Notes: a model not told the origin generated them from the sequence alone. A stretch of DNA of 35,701 bases from Gemmatimonadales bacterium (GCA_036279355.1 DASUJH010000032.1:1-35701); one strand, 5' to 3'; shown: positions 1-8,717, counted from the first letter of the stretch. Made by a program: numbers and translations.

Positions 1-57
1 AACGGGGGCGGGGGCGGAGCCGACTGTCGGCTTGTCGGCGGAGTCCCCGCCCCCGTT
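1..57. repeat. Nested inverted repeat at the left window edge
   Basis: Bases 1-13 are the exact reverse complement of bases 45-57 (CCCCGCCCCCGTT), enclosing a second perfect inverted repeat, 18-24 with 26-32. RNA from either strand would fold into a strong GC stem with an inner hairpin. It overlaps the only usable start codon of pdxA, the TTG at 32. It could be a terminator of an upstream gene, a dispersed palindromic element or a translation-control structure. The left arm begins at base 1, so the element may extend beyond the window. Confidence 0.55.
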
Positions 58-1150
58 TGCGCCGCTCCCGCACGCGATCTCTTCAGGCCGCCCGTCCGCC
101 TGTCCGCCTGTCCGCCTCGCCGTCACCCTCGGCGATCCCCGCGGCATCGGACCGGAGATCGCCGCGAAGGCGTTGGCCGAGGCCATCGACGCGGAAATCG
201 TTGCGATCGGCGCGGAGGATCAGATCGCGGACGTGCCCGCGGCGCTGCGGATTTCGGTGGGCACGTGGGGGCTCGGCGCCGGGGAGCACGCGCCGCGCGG
301 TGGCGCCGCGGCCGATCGGCAGCGCGCCGTGCGGGCAGGGCAGCTCACGGGGCATGCGGTGGAGCGCGCGGTGCGGCTCGTGCAGGCCGGCGAAGTCGAT
401 GCGATCGTAACGGGGCCGGCCCAGAAGCACGCGCTCCACCTGGCCGGCTTTCCCTATCCCGGTCATACCGAGTGGCTGGCGCATCTCGCCGGGGATGTCG
501 ACGTGGCGATGATGCTCGCGGCGGAATCGCCGGCCGACGCGGGATCAGCGGGCGGGCAGCCCCGCGGTGCGGGGCCAGGCGCACTCGCCCGCGGCGCGCT
601 GCGCGTGGTACTCGTCACTACCCACGTGCCGCTCCGCGACGTGCCGGCGCTCGTCACCATGGACCGCGTCGTTCGCACGGGACGCATCACCGAGCGCGCG
701 CTGCACGAGCTGTGGGGCATCGCCGAGCCCCGGCTCGCCGTGTGCGCGCTCAATCCGCACGCCGGCGAGGCAGGGCTCTTCGGCGACGAGGACGAGCGCG
801 TGCTCCGCCCCGCGGCCAGGATGCTCGGCGCCGCCGGGCCGCTGCCGGCCGACACCGTCTTCGTGCGGGCGATGCGCGGCGAGTTCGACGCCGTGCTGGC
901 GCCGTATCACGACGTGGGGATGACGGCCATCAAGGTGGCCGCATTCGGCGAGGCGGTGAACGTGACGCTCGGGCTGCCATTCATCAGGACGTCACCCGAT
1001 CACGGCACCGCGTTCGACATCGCGGGCCAGGGCCGGGCCGATGCATCGAGCATGCGCGCGGCGCTCGAGCTGGCCGCCCGGCTCGCGCGGCGCCGCCGGG
1101 TTACTGCCGCTGGAGCCGCGCCATCAGCTCGAGATAGCACTCCAGCTTGA
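32..1150 (+). CDS. pdxA: 4-hydroxythreonine-4-phosphate dehydrogenase (PdxA)
   Basis: PdxA oxidises 4-phosphohydroxy-L-threonine with NAD in DXP-dependent vitamin B6 synthesis, as a cytosolic dimer with a divalent metal. The metal and substrate histidines sit in family motifs: GHTEWLA (His145), LNPHAGEAG (His243) and YHDVGMTAIK (His293), followed by RTSPDHGTAFDIAG. The core starts near residue 29 (RLAVTLGDPRGIGPEI). The start is unclear: only a TTG at 32 is available, the frame is open to the window edge, and codons 21-29 are made of an octamer repeat (93-116). A Gly/Ala-rich insert lies at about residues 165-188. The 3' end overlaps hisG on the other strand by 50 bp. Confidence 0.9.
   Translation: MSAESPPPFAPLPHAISSGRPSACPPVRLAVTLGDPRGIGPEIAAKALAEAIDAEIVAIGAEDQIADVPAALRISVGTWGLGAGEHAPRGGAAADRQRAVRAGQLTGHAVERAVRLVQAGEVDAIVTGPAQKHALHLAGFPYPGHTEWLAHLAGDVDVAMMLAAESPADAGSAGGQPRGAGPGALARGALRVVLVTTHVPLRDVPALVTMDRVVRTGRITERALHELWGIAEPRLAVCALNPHAGEAGLFGDEDERVLRPAARMLGAAGPLPADTVFVRAMRGEFDAVLAPYHDVGMTAIKVAAFGEAVNVTLGLPFIRTSPDHGTAFDIAGQGRADASSMRAALELAARLARRRRVTAAGAAPSARDSTPA
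93..116 (+). repeat. YGTCCGCC octamer array, 3 units
   Basis: There are three head-to-tail octamers, CGTCCGCC then TGTCCGCC twice, inside the N-terminal codons of pdxA and translated as part of a non-conserved leader. The same octamer, in either orientation, recurs at 5413-5468 and 5566-5597. Confidence 0.8.
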
Positions 1151-1724
1151 GCTTCTGGCTCGCGCGGTTGGCCACCAGCACGGCGCCCACCTCGAGAATC
1201 GTCTCCCGCTCCACCAGCCCGTTCGCCTTGAGCGTGGCCCCCGTGTCCACCAGATCGACGATCCAATGCGAGAGGTTGAGCAGCGGCGCGACCTCGACCG
1301 ACCCGCCGACGTGCACGATGTCGACCGGCCGCCCCAGCGCGTTGAAGTGCTCGCGCGCGAGCCGGGGATACTTGGTGGCAACGCGGGCCGTGGCACCGCC
1401 GGGCAGCGCCGGATACGGCGTTGCCGAGGGTGCCGCCACCACGAGACGGCAATAACCGAAGCCCAGCTCCAGCGGCTCCAGCACGTCCGCGGGCGTCTCG
1501 CGCAGCACGTCGGTGCCGGTGACGCCGAGGTCCGCGGCGCCGCTCTCGACGTACACCGGCACGTCGGCCGGTTTCACCACCAGAAACTCGATGTCGGGAT
1601 CGCTCGACGGAACGAGCAGCCGCCGGCCGGCGTCGGGCATCGGCTCGGCGCCGGCGCGGCGGAAGCGCTCGACCGACGGCTCGAGCAGCCGCCCCTTGGC
1701 GAGCGCGATGCGCAGGCGGCTCAC
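1101..1724 (-). CDS. hisG: ATP phosphoribosyltransferase catalytic subunit, short form (HisG)
   Basis: HisG catalyses the first step of histidine synthesis, joining ATP and PRPP to give phosphoribosyl-ATP. At 207 residues it is the short form (HisG-S), which lacks the C-terminal ACT-like regulatory domain and needs HisZ for activity. Visible family features are the N-terminal RIALAKGRL, the ESGAADLGVTGTDVL segment and the PRPP-binding-like LVDTGATLKANGL. The start is the GTG at 1724, which overlaps the hisZ stop in a GTGA, so the pair is translationally coupled. Its 3' end runs 50 bp into the end of convergent pdxA. Confidence 0.93.
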   Translation of the reverse strand: MSRLRIALAKGRLLEPSVERFRRAGAEPMPDAGRRLLVPSSDPDIEFLVVKPADVPVYVESGAADLGVTGTDVLRETPADVLEPLELGFGYCRLVVAAPSATPYPALPGGATARVATKYPRLAREHFNALGRPVDIVHVGGSVEVAPLLNLSHWIVDLVDTGATLKANGLVERETILEVGAVLVANRASQKLKLECYLELMARLQRQ

Positions 1725-2692
1725 GCGCCGAGCTCGGCCAGCACGTCGACGTCGAGAGCCAGACCGACGGCCGGCATCGGACGCCCGAAGCGACCCATCA
1801 GATCGTCGTAGCGGCCGCCCGCGCCCGCCGCCCGGCCCGCACCGGCCACGAACAGCTCGAAGTGGATGCCGGTGTAGTAGTCGAGCCCGCGCACTTCGCC
1901 CAGATCGTACACCAGGTGCGCGCGCTCGGCGGGATCGAGTGCGGCGTCGAGCGCGAGCAGATGCTCGAGCCCGCCGCGCGCGGCGGCAGGCGCCGAGCGA
2001 AGCGCGCGCTCGATCGCGTCGCGCCGGCCGATCACGAACGGCAGCTCGAGCAGCGCCTGTACCTCGGCGCCCGCGCCGCCGCGCGCCCCATCGAGCGCAC
2101 GCGCCAGGCTGCCGCGATCCTTCCGGTCGATCCACCGCCGCACGTCGGCGCGAAGCTGCTCGTCGAGCGCCGCGAGCCCGCCCGCCAGCACACCCGCGTG
2201 GCCCAGGTTGAGCTGGAACTCCGTCGGCCCCGCCGCCTCGGCGAGCGCCAGCGCCAGGCGCACGATCTCGACGTCGGCGGAGAGGTCGCCCTGGCCCAAC
2301 AGCTCGGCGCCCACTTGCAGCGTTTCGCGCGCCCGCCCGCCGCGCTCCGGCTCGTTGCGGTACACGGGTCCCGAATAGCAGAAGCGGAGCGGCCGCGCCG
2401 CGTCGGCGAACGTCGTCGCCGCCACGCGCGCGATGCTCGAGGTGAAATCGTAGCGCAGCGCCAGAATGCGCCCGTCTAGATCGACGAACCGGATGAGTCG
2501 CTCGGCCACGTCGGCCCCGCCGGCGCGGCGGAACACCTCCTCGTACTCGAAGGTCGGCGGGCTCGACTCCTCGTAGCCCGCCCTCTCGAGCACGCCCATC
2601 ATCGCGCGCTGCAAGGCGCGGCGACGCCGGACGGCGTCGCCCGTGAGGTCAACGGCCCCGGGCGGAATGGCGGCAAGCGATGCGCGCGGCAT
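1721..2692 (-). CDS. hisZ: ATP phosphoribosyltransferase regulatory subunit (HisZ)
   Basis: HisZ is a catalytically inactive histidyl-tRNA-synthetase paralogue that forms an octamer with HisG-S and carries its histidine feedback site. The 323-residue protein has the class II core, including RFVDLDGRILALRYDFTS, the RNEPERGGRARETLQVG motif 2 and GLDYYTGIHFELF. It ends after GAGGRYDDL and GLALDVD without the HisRS anticodon-binding domain, which separates it from HisS. The start is the ATG at 2692, where homology to the family begins. No clear ribosome-binding site is visible. It lies 53 bp after the CBS-protein gene and overlaps hisG by 4 bp. Confidence 0.9.
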   Translation of the reverse strand: MPRASLAAIPPGAVDLTGDAVRRRRALQRAMMGVLERAGYEESSPPTFEYEEVFRRAGGADVAERLIRFVDLDGRILALRYDFTSSIARVAATTFADAARPLRFCYSGPVYRNEPERGGRARETLQVGAELLGQGDLSADVEIVRLALALAEAAGPTEFQLNLGHAGVLAGGLAALDEQLRADVRRWIDRKDRGSLARALDGARGGAGAEVQALLELPFVIGRRDAIERALRSAPAAARGGLEHLLALDAALDPAERAHLVYDLGEVRGLDYYTGIHFELFVAGAGRAAGAGGRYDDLMGRFGRPMPAVGLALDVDVLAELGA

Positions 2693-2745
2693 GACGCGGG
2701 AAGATATCGGCGGCCGGTGCGCGCGGGAACGCCCGGCGCTCACGC

Positions 2746-4089
2746 TCAGCGCGGCCGCTCGGCGGTCTCTTCGGCGGGTTCGGGCTGGTTCTGGTGGACG
2801 CGGATGGTCCGCACGCGGCGGCCGTCCATCTCCGCGACCTCGAAGGTGAATCGGCCCGCGGCCACCCGATCGCCGGGGCGTGGCAAGCGGCCGAGCTGGC
2901 CGAACACGTAGCCGCCGAGCGTGGTGTAGTCGGCGTCGTCCAGCTCGGCGCCATACTCGGAGTTGAACTCGGTGATGGGCGTGGCGCCATCGAGCACGGG
3001 GCCGCCCACCACCGGCGTCGGGCGCTCCTGGCGGTCGTATTCGTCGAAGATGGGGCCCACGATCTCCTCCAGCAGGTCCTCCATCGTTACCAGTCCCGCC
3101 GTGCCGCCGTACTCGTCGAGCACCACCGCGAGGTGGGTCTTGAGGCGCTTCATGTCGGCCAGCACGTCCTCCACCTCGCGCGTCCCTGGCACGAAGAGCG
3201 GCGGACGCATGATGGTGCGGAGCTGTGCGCCCGGATGGGCGCGAAGGGCGCTCAGGATGTCCTTGGCGTGCACCACGCCCACGATCTCGTCCAGCGAGTC
3301 CTGATACACCGGGTACCGGCTCCGCCGCACCCGGGCCACCTCGTCGGCTGCCGCCTCCACCGGCGTCTCCGCCGCGAACGCCACCATCTGGGTGCGCGGC
3401 GTCATCACCTCCTGCGCCGTCTTCTCGCTGAACTCGAAGACGCCCTCGAGCAGCCTCGCGTCCTCCTGCAGGAGCTTGCCGCCCTCTTCGCTCTGCTCCA
3501 CCAACATCCGGATCTCGTCGGCCGAGTGGAGCCGCTCGGTCTCGCCGGGCGGGTTGATGCCGGCGAGGTTGAGCAGCCAGTTGGAGCTGCGCCGGAGCAG
3601 CGCGATGGGCCCGGCCATCACCCAGCCGAACGCGAGCAGCGGGCCGGCTGTCCACGACGCCACGATCTCGGGGTGCACCAGCGCGAACGCTTTCGGCACC
3701 AGCTCGCCCAGGATGATGGTGACGTAGGTGACGATGGCGAACGCGACGATGGTGGCGACCGAATGGAGTGCAATACCGGCCACCGCCGCCGGAAGCCCGC
3801 TGAACCACCCGCGGATGAGCGCCGCCACCGCCGGCTCGCCCACCCAGCCCAGGCCGAGCGAGGCGAGCGTGATGCCGAGCTGGGTGGCGGAAATCGAGCG
3901 GTCGAGCGATTGAATGGCCCGGCGGGCAAAGGTAGCTTTGCGATTTCCTGCGCGGATCATCTCGTCGAGCCGCGTCTTCCGCGAGCTCACGAGGGAGAAT
4001 TCGGTCGCCACGAAGTACGCGTTGGCGACGACCAGGAGCACGACCGCGACCAGGCCGAACGCCGTGGAGGCAGGTTCTGAGGGGTCCAT
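2746..4089 (-). CDS. CNNM/CBS-pair/CorC-HlyC membrane protein
   Basis: This 447-residue protein has the order DUF21/CNNM transmembrane domain (about residues 10-190, several helices, with GELVPKAFAL at the end), a CBS pair (about 215-335, with SRYPVYQDSLDEIVGVVH and LAVVLDEYGGTAGLVTMEDLLEEIVG) and a CorC_HlyC domain (about 355-435). Members are annotated as hemolysins but are thought to act in Mg2+/Co2+ efflux or transport regulation. The specific substrate cannot be read from the sequence. It is divergent from hisD across 46 bp and runs in the same direction as hisZ-hisG, though 53 bp apart from them. Confidence 0.9.
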   Translation of the reverse strand: MDPSEPASTAFGLVAVVLLVVANAYFVATEFSLVSSRKTRLDEMIRAGNRKATFARRAIQSLDRSISATQLGITLASLGLGWVGEPAVAALIRGWFSGLPAAVAGIALHSVATIVAFAIVTYVTIILGELVPKAFALVHPEIVASWTAGPLLAFGWVMAGPIALLRRSSNWLLNLAGINPPGETERLHSADEIRMLVEQSEEGGKLLQEDARLLEGVFEFSEKTAQEVMTPRTQMVAFAAETPVEAAADEVARVRRSRYPVYQDSLDEIVGVVHAKDILSALRAHPGAQLRTIMRPPLFVPGTREVEDVLADMKRLKTHLAVVLDEYGGTAGLVTMEDLLEEIVGPIFDEYDRQERPTPVVGGPVLDGATPITEFNSEYGAELDDADYTTLGGYVFGQLGRLPRPGDRVAAGRFTFEVAEMDGRRVRTIRVHQNQPEPAEETAERPR

Positions 4090-4135
4090 ACCGGGATAAG
4101 TCTAACAACGAGGCGATGTTACCGCGAGGGCCGGG

Positions 4136-5491
4136 ATGGAAACGGCAGGCGTGATCCGCCGGATCGCCCTGCCGCCGCTCGAGCGGCTCGCGCCGTTTCT
4201 CCCTCGTGCGGGCGGCGTCGACCCGGCCACGCGCGACCAGGTGGCGCGCATCCTCGACGACGTGCGCCTGCATGGCGACGCCGCCGTCCGCCGCTACACG
4301 TGCGATTTCGACCACCTCGATCTCGCCCCCGCCGAATGGGAGCTCGGGCTCGACGCGTGGCAGGCGGCGCTCGCCCGCATCCCCGCCGCGCTGCGCGACG
4401 CGCTGACTCTCGCCGCCGGCCGCGTGCGCGCCTATCACGAGCGGCAGCGCGATTCCGGCTTCACCATCACCGACCCCGACGGCACCGTCCTCGGCATGCG
4501 GGTGAGGCCCCTGGACCGCGTGGGCCTTTACGTGCCCGGCGGCAAGGCGTCGTATCCGAGCTCCGTCATCATGAACGCGGTGCCCGCCGCCGTGGCCGGC
4601 GTGGGGGAGATCGTCGCCGTGGTGCCGCCGGCCGGCGCCACCGACGCGGTGCTCGCGGCCTGCGCGCTCGCGGGAGTGACCCGAATCTTCCGGATCGGCG
4701 GCGCGCAGGCGGTGGCCGCGCTCGCGTTCGGCACGCGGACGGTGCCGCGCGTGGACAAGGTCGTCGGACCGGGCAATCGCTGGGTGGCCGAGGCCAAGCG
4801 TCAGCTCGCGGGACAGGTGGGCATCGACATGATCGCGGGCCCGACCGAGGTGCTCATCCTGGCCGATGACACCGCGCTGCCGGACCGTGTCGCCGCCGAC
4901 CTCATCGCGCAGGCCGAGCACGACGAGGATGCCAGCGCGTGGTGCGTCACCACCGATGCCGCGCTCGCCGGCGCGATTCCGGCGGCGCTCGAGCGGGCGC
5001 TGGCCGGCGCGCCACGGGAGGCGATCGCCCGGGCGTCGCTCGCGCGGAATGGCCTCGTCGTGCTCGTGCCTGGGCTTCGCGACGCCGTCGAGGTAGCTAA
5101 CCTCCGCGCGCCCGAGCATCTCGAGATCGTGGCCCGGGACGCCGAAGCCATCGCGTCCCAGGTGCGCCATGCCGGCGCCATTTTTCTCGGCGACGACACC
5201 CCCGAGCCCGTGGGCGACTACGTCGCCGGCCCGAGCCACGTGCTCCCCACCGCGGGTACCGCGCGCTACGCCTCGCCGCTCGGCGTGTACGATTTCGTGA
5301 AGCGCACGAGCATCATCCGCTACAGCCGGGCGCGACTGTGCAGCGACGCGGCGGCAATCGAGGCGCTCGCCGAGGCGGAGGGATTGGCGGGGCATGCGGA
5401 GGCGGTGCGGGGGCGGACGGGCGGACAGGCGGACAGGCGGACAGGCGGACAGGCGGGCGGGCGGACGGACGGAGAGGGGGAGGCGCGTTAG
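4136..5491 (+). CDS. hisD: Histidinol dehydrogenase (HisD) with a repeat-encoded tail
   Basis: HisD performs the last two oxidations of histidine synthesis, L-histidinol to L-histidine, using NAD and Zn. The zinc ligands are all present: Gln259 and His262 in AQAEHDE, Asp361 in GDYVAGPSHVLPT and His420. The catalytic Glu327-His328 pair is in RAPEHLE, and YVPGGKASYPSSV is typical. The start is the ATG at 4136 with GAGGG a few bases upstream. Residues from about 425 to 451 are not HisD-like. They are the translation of an octamer array (5413-5468) that extends the C-terminus as an Arg/Gly/Gln/Asp-rich tail. Confidence 0.95.
   Translation: METAGVIRRIALPPLERLAPFLPRAGGVDPATRDQVARILDDVRLHGDAAVRRYTCDFDHLDLAPAEWELGLDAWQAALARIPAALRDALTLAAGRVRAYHERQRDSGFTITDPDGTVLGMRVRPLDRVGLYVPGGKASYPSSVIMNAVPAAVAGVGEIVAVVPPAGATDAVLAACALAGVTRIFRIGGAQAVAALAFGTRTVPRVDKVVGPGNRWVAEAKRQLAGQVGIDMIAGPTEVLILADDTALPDRVAADLIAQAEHDEDASAWCVTTDAALAGAIPAALERALAGAPREAIARASLARNGLVVLVPGLRDAVEVANLRAPEHLEIVARDAEAIASQVRHAGAIFLGDDTPEPVGDYVAGPSHVLPTAGTARYASPLGVYDFVKRTSIIRYSRARLCSDAAAIEALAEAEGLAGHAEAVRGRTGGQADRRTGGQAGGRTDGEGEAR
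5413..5468 (+). repeat. GCGGACAG octamer array, 7 units, in the hisD tail
   Basis: There are seven contiguous octamers: GCGGACGG, four GCGGACAG, GCGGGCGG and GCGGACGG. They encode the tail of HisD. Because 8 is not a multiple of 3, the peptide period is 8 residues. The array is in inverted orientation relative to the one at 5566-5597, so a hisD-CDF transcript can fold the two arrays together around the hisD stop and the next start. Confidence 0.9.
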
Positions 5492-5500
5492 GTTTCGCCC

Positions 5501-6487
5501 ATGGACGCGACGCGACCGAACTGCACCCATTTTACCGCTGACCGCCTGCCCGCCGGAGGTCCGTTCGTCCGCCCGTCCGCCCGCCCGCCCGTCCGCCTCT
5601 TATGGTCCGTCCTGGCGCTCACCGGCGCGTTCATGATCGTCGAGGTGATCGGCGGCTGGTTGAGCGGCTCGCTCGCGCTCCTCGCCGACGCGGGGCACAT
5701 GCTCACCGATGTGGGGGCGCTCGGGCTCTCGCTCTTTGCGGCGCGCATCGCGCTCCGGCCGGCGGACGAGGCCAAGACCTACGGCTACCAACGCTGGGAG
5801 ATCATCGCCGCGTTGGTGAATGGCGCCGCGCTCGTCGCCATTACCGTATGGGTCGTGGTCGAGGCGGTGCGGCGGATCAGCAATCCCTCCCCGATCCGGC
5901 CGGGGCTCTTCCTCGCCGTGGCGGTGGCCGGGCTCATCGTCAACGTCGTGAGCCTCTCGCTCCTCCACGGCGCCCGCGAGGGCAACCTCAACACCCGCGG
6001 CGCCTACCTCCACATCCTGGGCGACGCGCTGGGCTCGGTGGGCGCCATCGTTGCGGCCGTCATCGTCTGGGCCACCGGCAACACCATCGCCGACCCGGTG
6101 CTCTCGATCGCGCTCGCGCTGCTCATCCTGGTCGGTGCGTGGCGGCTGGTGCGGGAGAGCACCGACGTGCTGCTCGAGGCGGTGCCGAAAGGCATCTCGC
6201 TGGGCGAGGTCGAGCGGTGCATGCGCGGCGTGGCCGGCGTCACCGCGGTGCACGACCTCCACGTCTGGACCGTCGCAAGCGGCATGGTCGCCATGAGCGG
6301 CCACGCCGTCGTTCCCGACCTCCGCACCCACCCGGGCGTGCTCGACGGCATTCAGGCCGAGATGGCGCGGCTCGGCATCGGGCACGTGACGGTGCAGTTG
6401 GAGGTGGAGGACGGGTGCGTGGAGCCGGTCGTGCCGCTCCGTCCCCATCACCCTGACGCGCAGGCCCACGCGCACCATCATCACTAG
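5501..6487 (+). CDS. Cation diffusion facilitator family exporter (CzcD/ZitB type)
   Basis: This is a proton-coupled inner-membrane exporter of Zn2+ or similar divalent cations. Six transmembrane helices can be drawn between about residues 34 and 215. The tetrahedral metal site is seen as ADAGHMLTD (Asp63, His66, Asp70) in helix 2 and [11 protein letters not shown] (His171, Asp175) in helix 5. A cytosolic ferredoxin-like domain follows, ending in a His-rich HAHHHH tail. Two His plus two Asp residues suggest Zn. The N-terminal 33 residues are not family-like and partly translate an octamer array (5566-5597). The ATG at 5501 lies 9 bp after hisD and lacks a convincing ribosome-binding site. Confidence 0.92.
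   Translation: MDATRPNCTHFTADRLPAGGPFVRPSARPPVRLLWSVLALTGAFMIVEVIGGWLSGSLALLADAGHMLTDVGALGLSLFAARIALRPADEAKTYGYQRWEIIAALVNGAALVAITVWVVVEAVRRISNPSPIRPGLFLAVAVAGLIVNVVSLSLLHGAREGNLNTRGAYLHILGDALGSVGAIVAAVIVWATGNTIADPVLSIALALLILVGAWRLVRESTDVLLEAVPKGISLGEVERCMRGVAGVTAVHDLHVWTVASGMVAMSGHAVVPDLRTHPGVLDGIQAEMARLGIGHVTVQLEVEDGCVEPVVPLRPHHPDAQAHAHHHH
5566..5597 (+). repeat. CGTCCGCC octamer array, 4 units, in the CDF leader
   Basis: There are four units: CGTCCGCC twice, CGCCCGCC and CGTCCGCC, located in the first 33 codons of the CDF exporter. The array is the inverted partner of 5413-5468. Confidence 0.85.
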
Positions 6488-6522
6488 GATTTCGAGGGGG
6501 TTTCGAGGCCTCCCGCCGTCTC

Positions 6523-6551
6523 TTGCGGTGGGCAGAGGGCGGGTCTATATA
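6523..6551 (+). promoter_or_regulatory. Sigma70-type promoter of typA
   Basis: TTGCGG (6523-6528) and TATATA (6546-6551) are separated by exactly 17 bp, placing the transcription start near 6558. The ATG at 6551 overlaps the -10 box and so cannot start TypA from this promoter. The GTG at 6623 becomes the likely start. A weak hairpin (6512-6532, one G-U pair) just upstream may end the CDF transcript. Confidence 0.6.
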
Positions 6552-6622
6552 TGCCCCGCGGTGGCCCGGGCGGTCCGGGCTGCTCGCATCTTGGACCGCA
6601 CGGAGACGCGGAAGCCGAAGTC

Positions 6623-8467
6623 GTGATTCGCAATCTCGCCATCATCGCCCACGTTGACCATGGCAAGACCACGCTGGTCGACCAGATGCTCCGCCAGGCT
6701 GGTGCCTTCCGCGCCAACCAGCAGGTGGAGGAGCGCGTGATGGATTCCAACCCGCTGGAGCGGGAGCGGGGGATCACGATTCTGTCCAAGAACACCGCGG
6801 TGCACTGGGGCGGCGTCAAGATCAACATCGTCGACACTCCGGGCCATGCCGATTTCGGCGGCGAGGTGGAGCGCATCCTCCGGATGGTGGACGGCGTGCT
6901 CATCCTGGTCGACGCGGCCGAAGGTCCGATGCCGCAGACCCGGTTCGTCACTCGAAAGGCGCTCGCCTTGGGGCTCCGGCCCATCGTCGCCATCAACAAG
7001 ATCGATCGGGCCGACGCCGAGCCGCTCCGGGTGCACGACGAGGTACTCGGGCTCTTCATCGACCTCGAGGCCACCCACGAGCAGCTCGACGCCCCTTTCC
7101 TTTATACGTCGAGCCGCGCGGGGACGGCGACACCCGATCTGGCCCAGCCCGGCCAGGATCTCATGCCGCTCTTCCGGGCCATCGTGGACCACGTGCCGGC
7201 GCCCAGGGGCGATCCCGAGGGCCCGTTCCAGATGCTGGTCTCGACGCTCGATTTCTCCAGCTTTCTCGGACGAATCGCGATCGGCCGCATCGAACGTGGC
7301 CGGGTAAAGGTGGGCGACCAGGTGGCGCTGCTCCCGCTGGGCGAGCCGGGGCTCGCCGCCGACGAAGCGGCGGAGCGGAACCGGGTGACCAGGCTCTACA
7401 CATTCGACGGGCTCAATCGGGTGGAGATCGATCGCGCCGAGGCGGGCGACATCGTGGCGCTCGCGGGGTTCGACACGATCGAGATCGGGAAGACGTTTGC
7501 CGCGGTGGAGACGCCGGAGCGGCTCGAGGGCATCGCGGTGGAGGAGCCCACGATCTCGGTCGACCTCATCGTGAACAACAGCCCGTTCGCGGGGCGCGAG
7601 GGGAAGTACGTCACCAGCCGCCAGGTGCGCGACCGGCTCTACCGCGAGCTCGAGCGCAACGTGGCGCTCCGGGTCGAGCCGACCGAGAGCCCCGACACCC
7701 ACACCGTCTCCGGCCGCGGCGAGCTGCACCTCGGCATCATGATGGAGACGATGCGGCGCGAGGGGTACGAGTTCCAGGTCTCTCGTCCGCGAGTCATCAC
7801 CAGGACCGGCCCCGACGGCGAGCGGCTGGAGCCGTACGAGGAGCTGATGATCGATGTGCCGGAAGAGTACATGGGCGTCGTCATGGAGAAGCTGGGGCCT
7901 CGGCGCTCGGAGCTCACCGAGATGCGGAATCCGGGGCAGGGCGTCGTGCGGATGACGTTCCGGATTCCGGCGCGCGGGCTTTTCGGCTACCGCTCGGAGT
8001 TTCTGACGGACACGCGCGGCATGGGAACGATGCATCATCGGTTTCTCGATTACGGGCCGTGGGCGGGCCCGCTCGCCGGGCGGAAGCGCGGGGTGCTGGT
8101 GGCCGACCGCGAGGGCGTGGTGGTGGCGTACGCGCTGGGCAACCTGCAGGAGCGGGCGCAGATGTTCGTGTCGCCGGGAGACCACGTGTACGAGGGATTG
8201 ATCGCGGGCGAGAGCGCGCGCCTGGGCGACATGGACGTGAACGTGACGAAGGAAAAGAAGTTGACGAACATGCGGGCGTCGGGCTCCGACGACAACATCC
8301 TGCTCGAGCCGCCGCGCGAGATCACGCTCGAATACGCTCTCGAGTACATCGAGGAAGACGAGCTGATCGAAGTGACGCCGAAGGCCATCCGCCTGCGGAA
8401 GCGGGTGCTCGCGGCAAACGATCGCAGGAAGGCCGCCCGGGCCGCCCGGGTGGCGGACGCTTCGTAG
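6623..8467 (+). CDS. typA: Ribosome-associated GTPase TypA/BipA
   Basis: TypA/BipA is a translational GTPase of the EF-G/LepA group that binds 70S ribosomes and supports 50S assembly and stress or cold adaptation. From the GTG at 6623 the protein is 614 residues, the usual length. It has G1 AHVDHGKT (residues 9-16), [14 protein letters not shown] (switch/G2), DTPGHADF (G3) and NKIDR (G4), then domain II, EF-G-like domains III and V, and the BipA C-terminal domain ([21 protein letters not shown]). A longer frame from the ATG at 6551 adds 24 non-conserved residues and overlaps a promoter -10 box, so I reject it. Confidence 0.96.
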   Translation: MIRNLAIIAHVDHGKTTLVDQMLRQAGAFRANQQVEERVMDSNPLERERGITILSKNTAVHWGGVKINIVDTPGHADFGGEVERILRMVDGVLILVDAAEGPMPQTRFVTRKALALGLRPIVAINKIDRADAEPLRVHDEVLGLFIDLEATHEQLDAPFLYTSSRAGTATPDLAQPGQDLMPLFRAIVDHVPAPRGDPEGPFQMLVSTLDFSSFLGRIAIGRIERGRVKVGDQVALLPLGEPGLAADEAAERNRVTRLYTFDGLNRVEIDRAEAGDIVALAGFDTIEIGKTFAAVETPERLEGIAVEEPTISVDLIVNNSPFAGREGKYVTSRQVRDRLYRELERNVALRVEPTESPDTHTVSGRGELHLGIMMETMRREGYEFQVSRPRVITRTGPDGERLEPYEELMIDVPEEYMGVVMEKLGPRRSELTEMRNPGQGVVRMTFRIPARGLFGYRSEFLTDTRGMGTMHHRFLDYGPWAGPLAGRKRGVLVADREGVVVAYALGNLQERAQMFVSPGDHVYEGLIAGESARLGDMDVNVTKEKKLTNMRASGSDDNILLEPPREITLEYALEYIEEDELIEVTPKAIRLRKRVLAANDRRKAARAARVADAS

Positions 8468-8501
8468 GCGGCACCCCCTCTCTCAGATGGCGGAGGACAT
8501 C

Positions 8502-8717
8502 ATGGTGGCCCGGGAACCCTTGTTGGAGGCCCTCGAGATGCGTCGCCGGTTCGACGAGGATGAGGACGAGATGGACGACGACGCCTTCGGCTTCGGCGAG
8601 GACGACGACGATCTGGATGAGGATGACGACGATCTGGACGAGGACGATGAAGATCTGGATGAGGAGGACCTGGACGACCTCGATGATCTCAGCGAGGAGG
8701 AAGAGGATTTGCGGTGA
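8502..8717 (+). CDS. Small acidic heptad-repeat protein, function unknown
   Basis: This is a 71-residue protein, mostly Asp and Glu. After a short amphipathic start (MVAREPLLEALEMRRRF) the centre repeats DDDLDED, DDDLDED, DEDLDEE with a Leu every seven residues, and the DNA shows matching 21-bp repeats. GGAGG five bases before the ATG at 8502 favours this start over the ATG at 8487. It lies 34 bp after typA and just before tRNA-Ile. No domain is recognised. A highly charged protein next to a translation GTPase could be an RNA or protein mimic, a metal binder or a chaperone, but none of this can be shown here. Confidence 0.6.
   Translation: MVAREPLLEALEMRRRFDEDEDEMDDDAFGFGEDDDDLDEDDDDLDEDDEDLDEEDLDDLDDLSEEEEDLR

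Noticed and set aside
5413-5468. Octamer array as a CRISPR
   Set aside because: The units are contiguous 8-mers with no spacers and no cas genes nearby.
1721-5530. 1269-codon minus-strand open frame
   Set aside because: Only its last 324 codons are a gene (hisZ). The rest is antisense to hisD and out of frame with the CBS protein.
6545-8185. 546-codon open frame antisense to typA
   Set aside because: It is a shadow of typA with no recognisable domain and no start signals.
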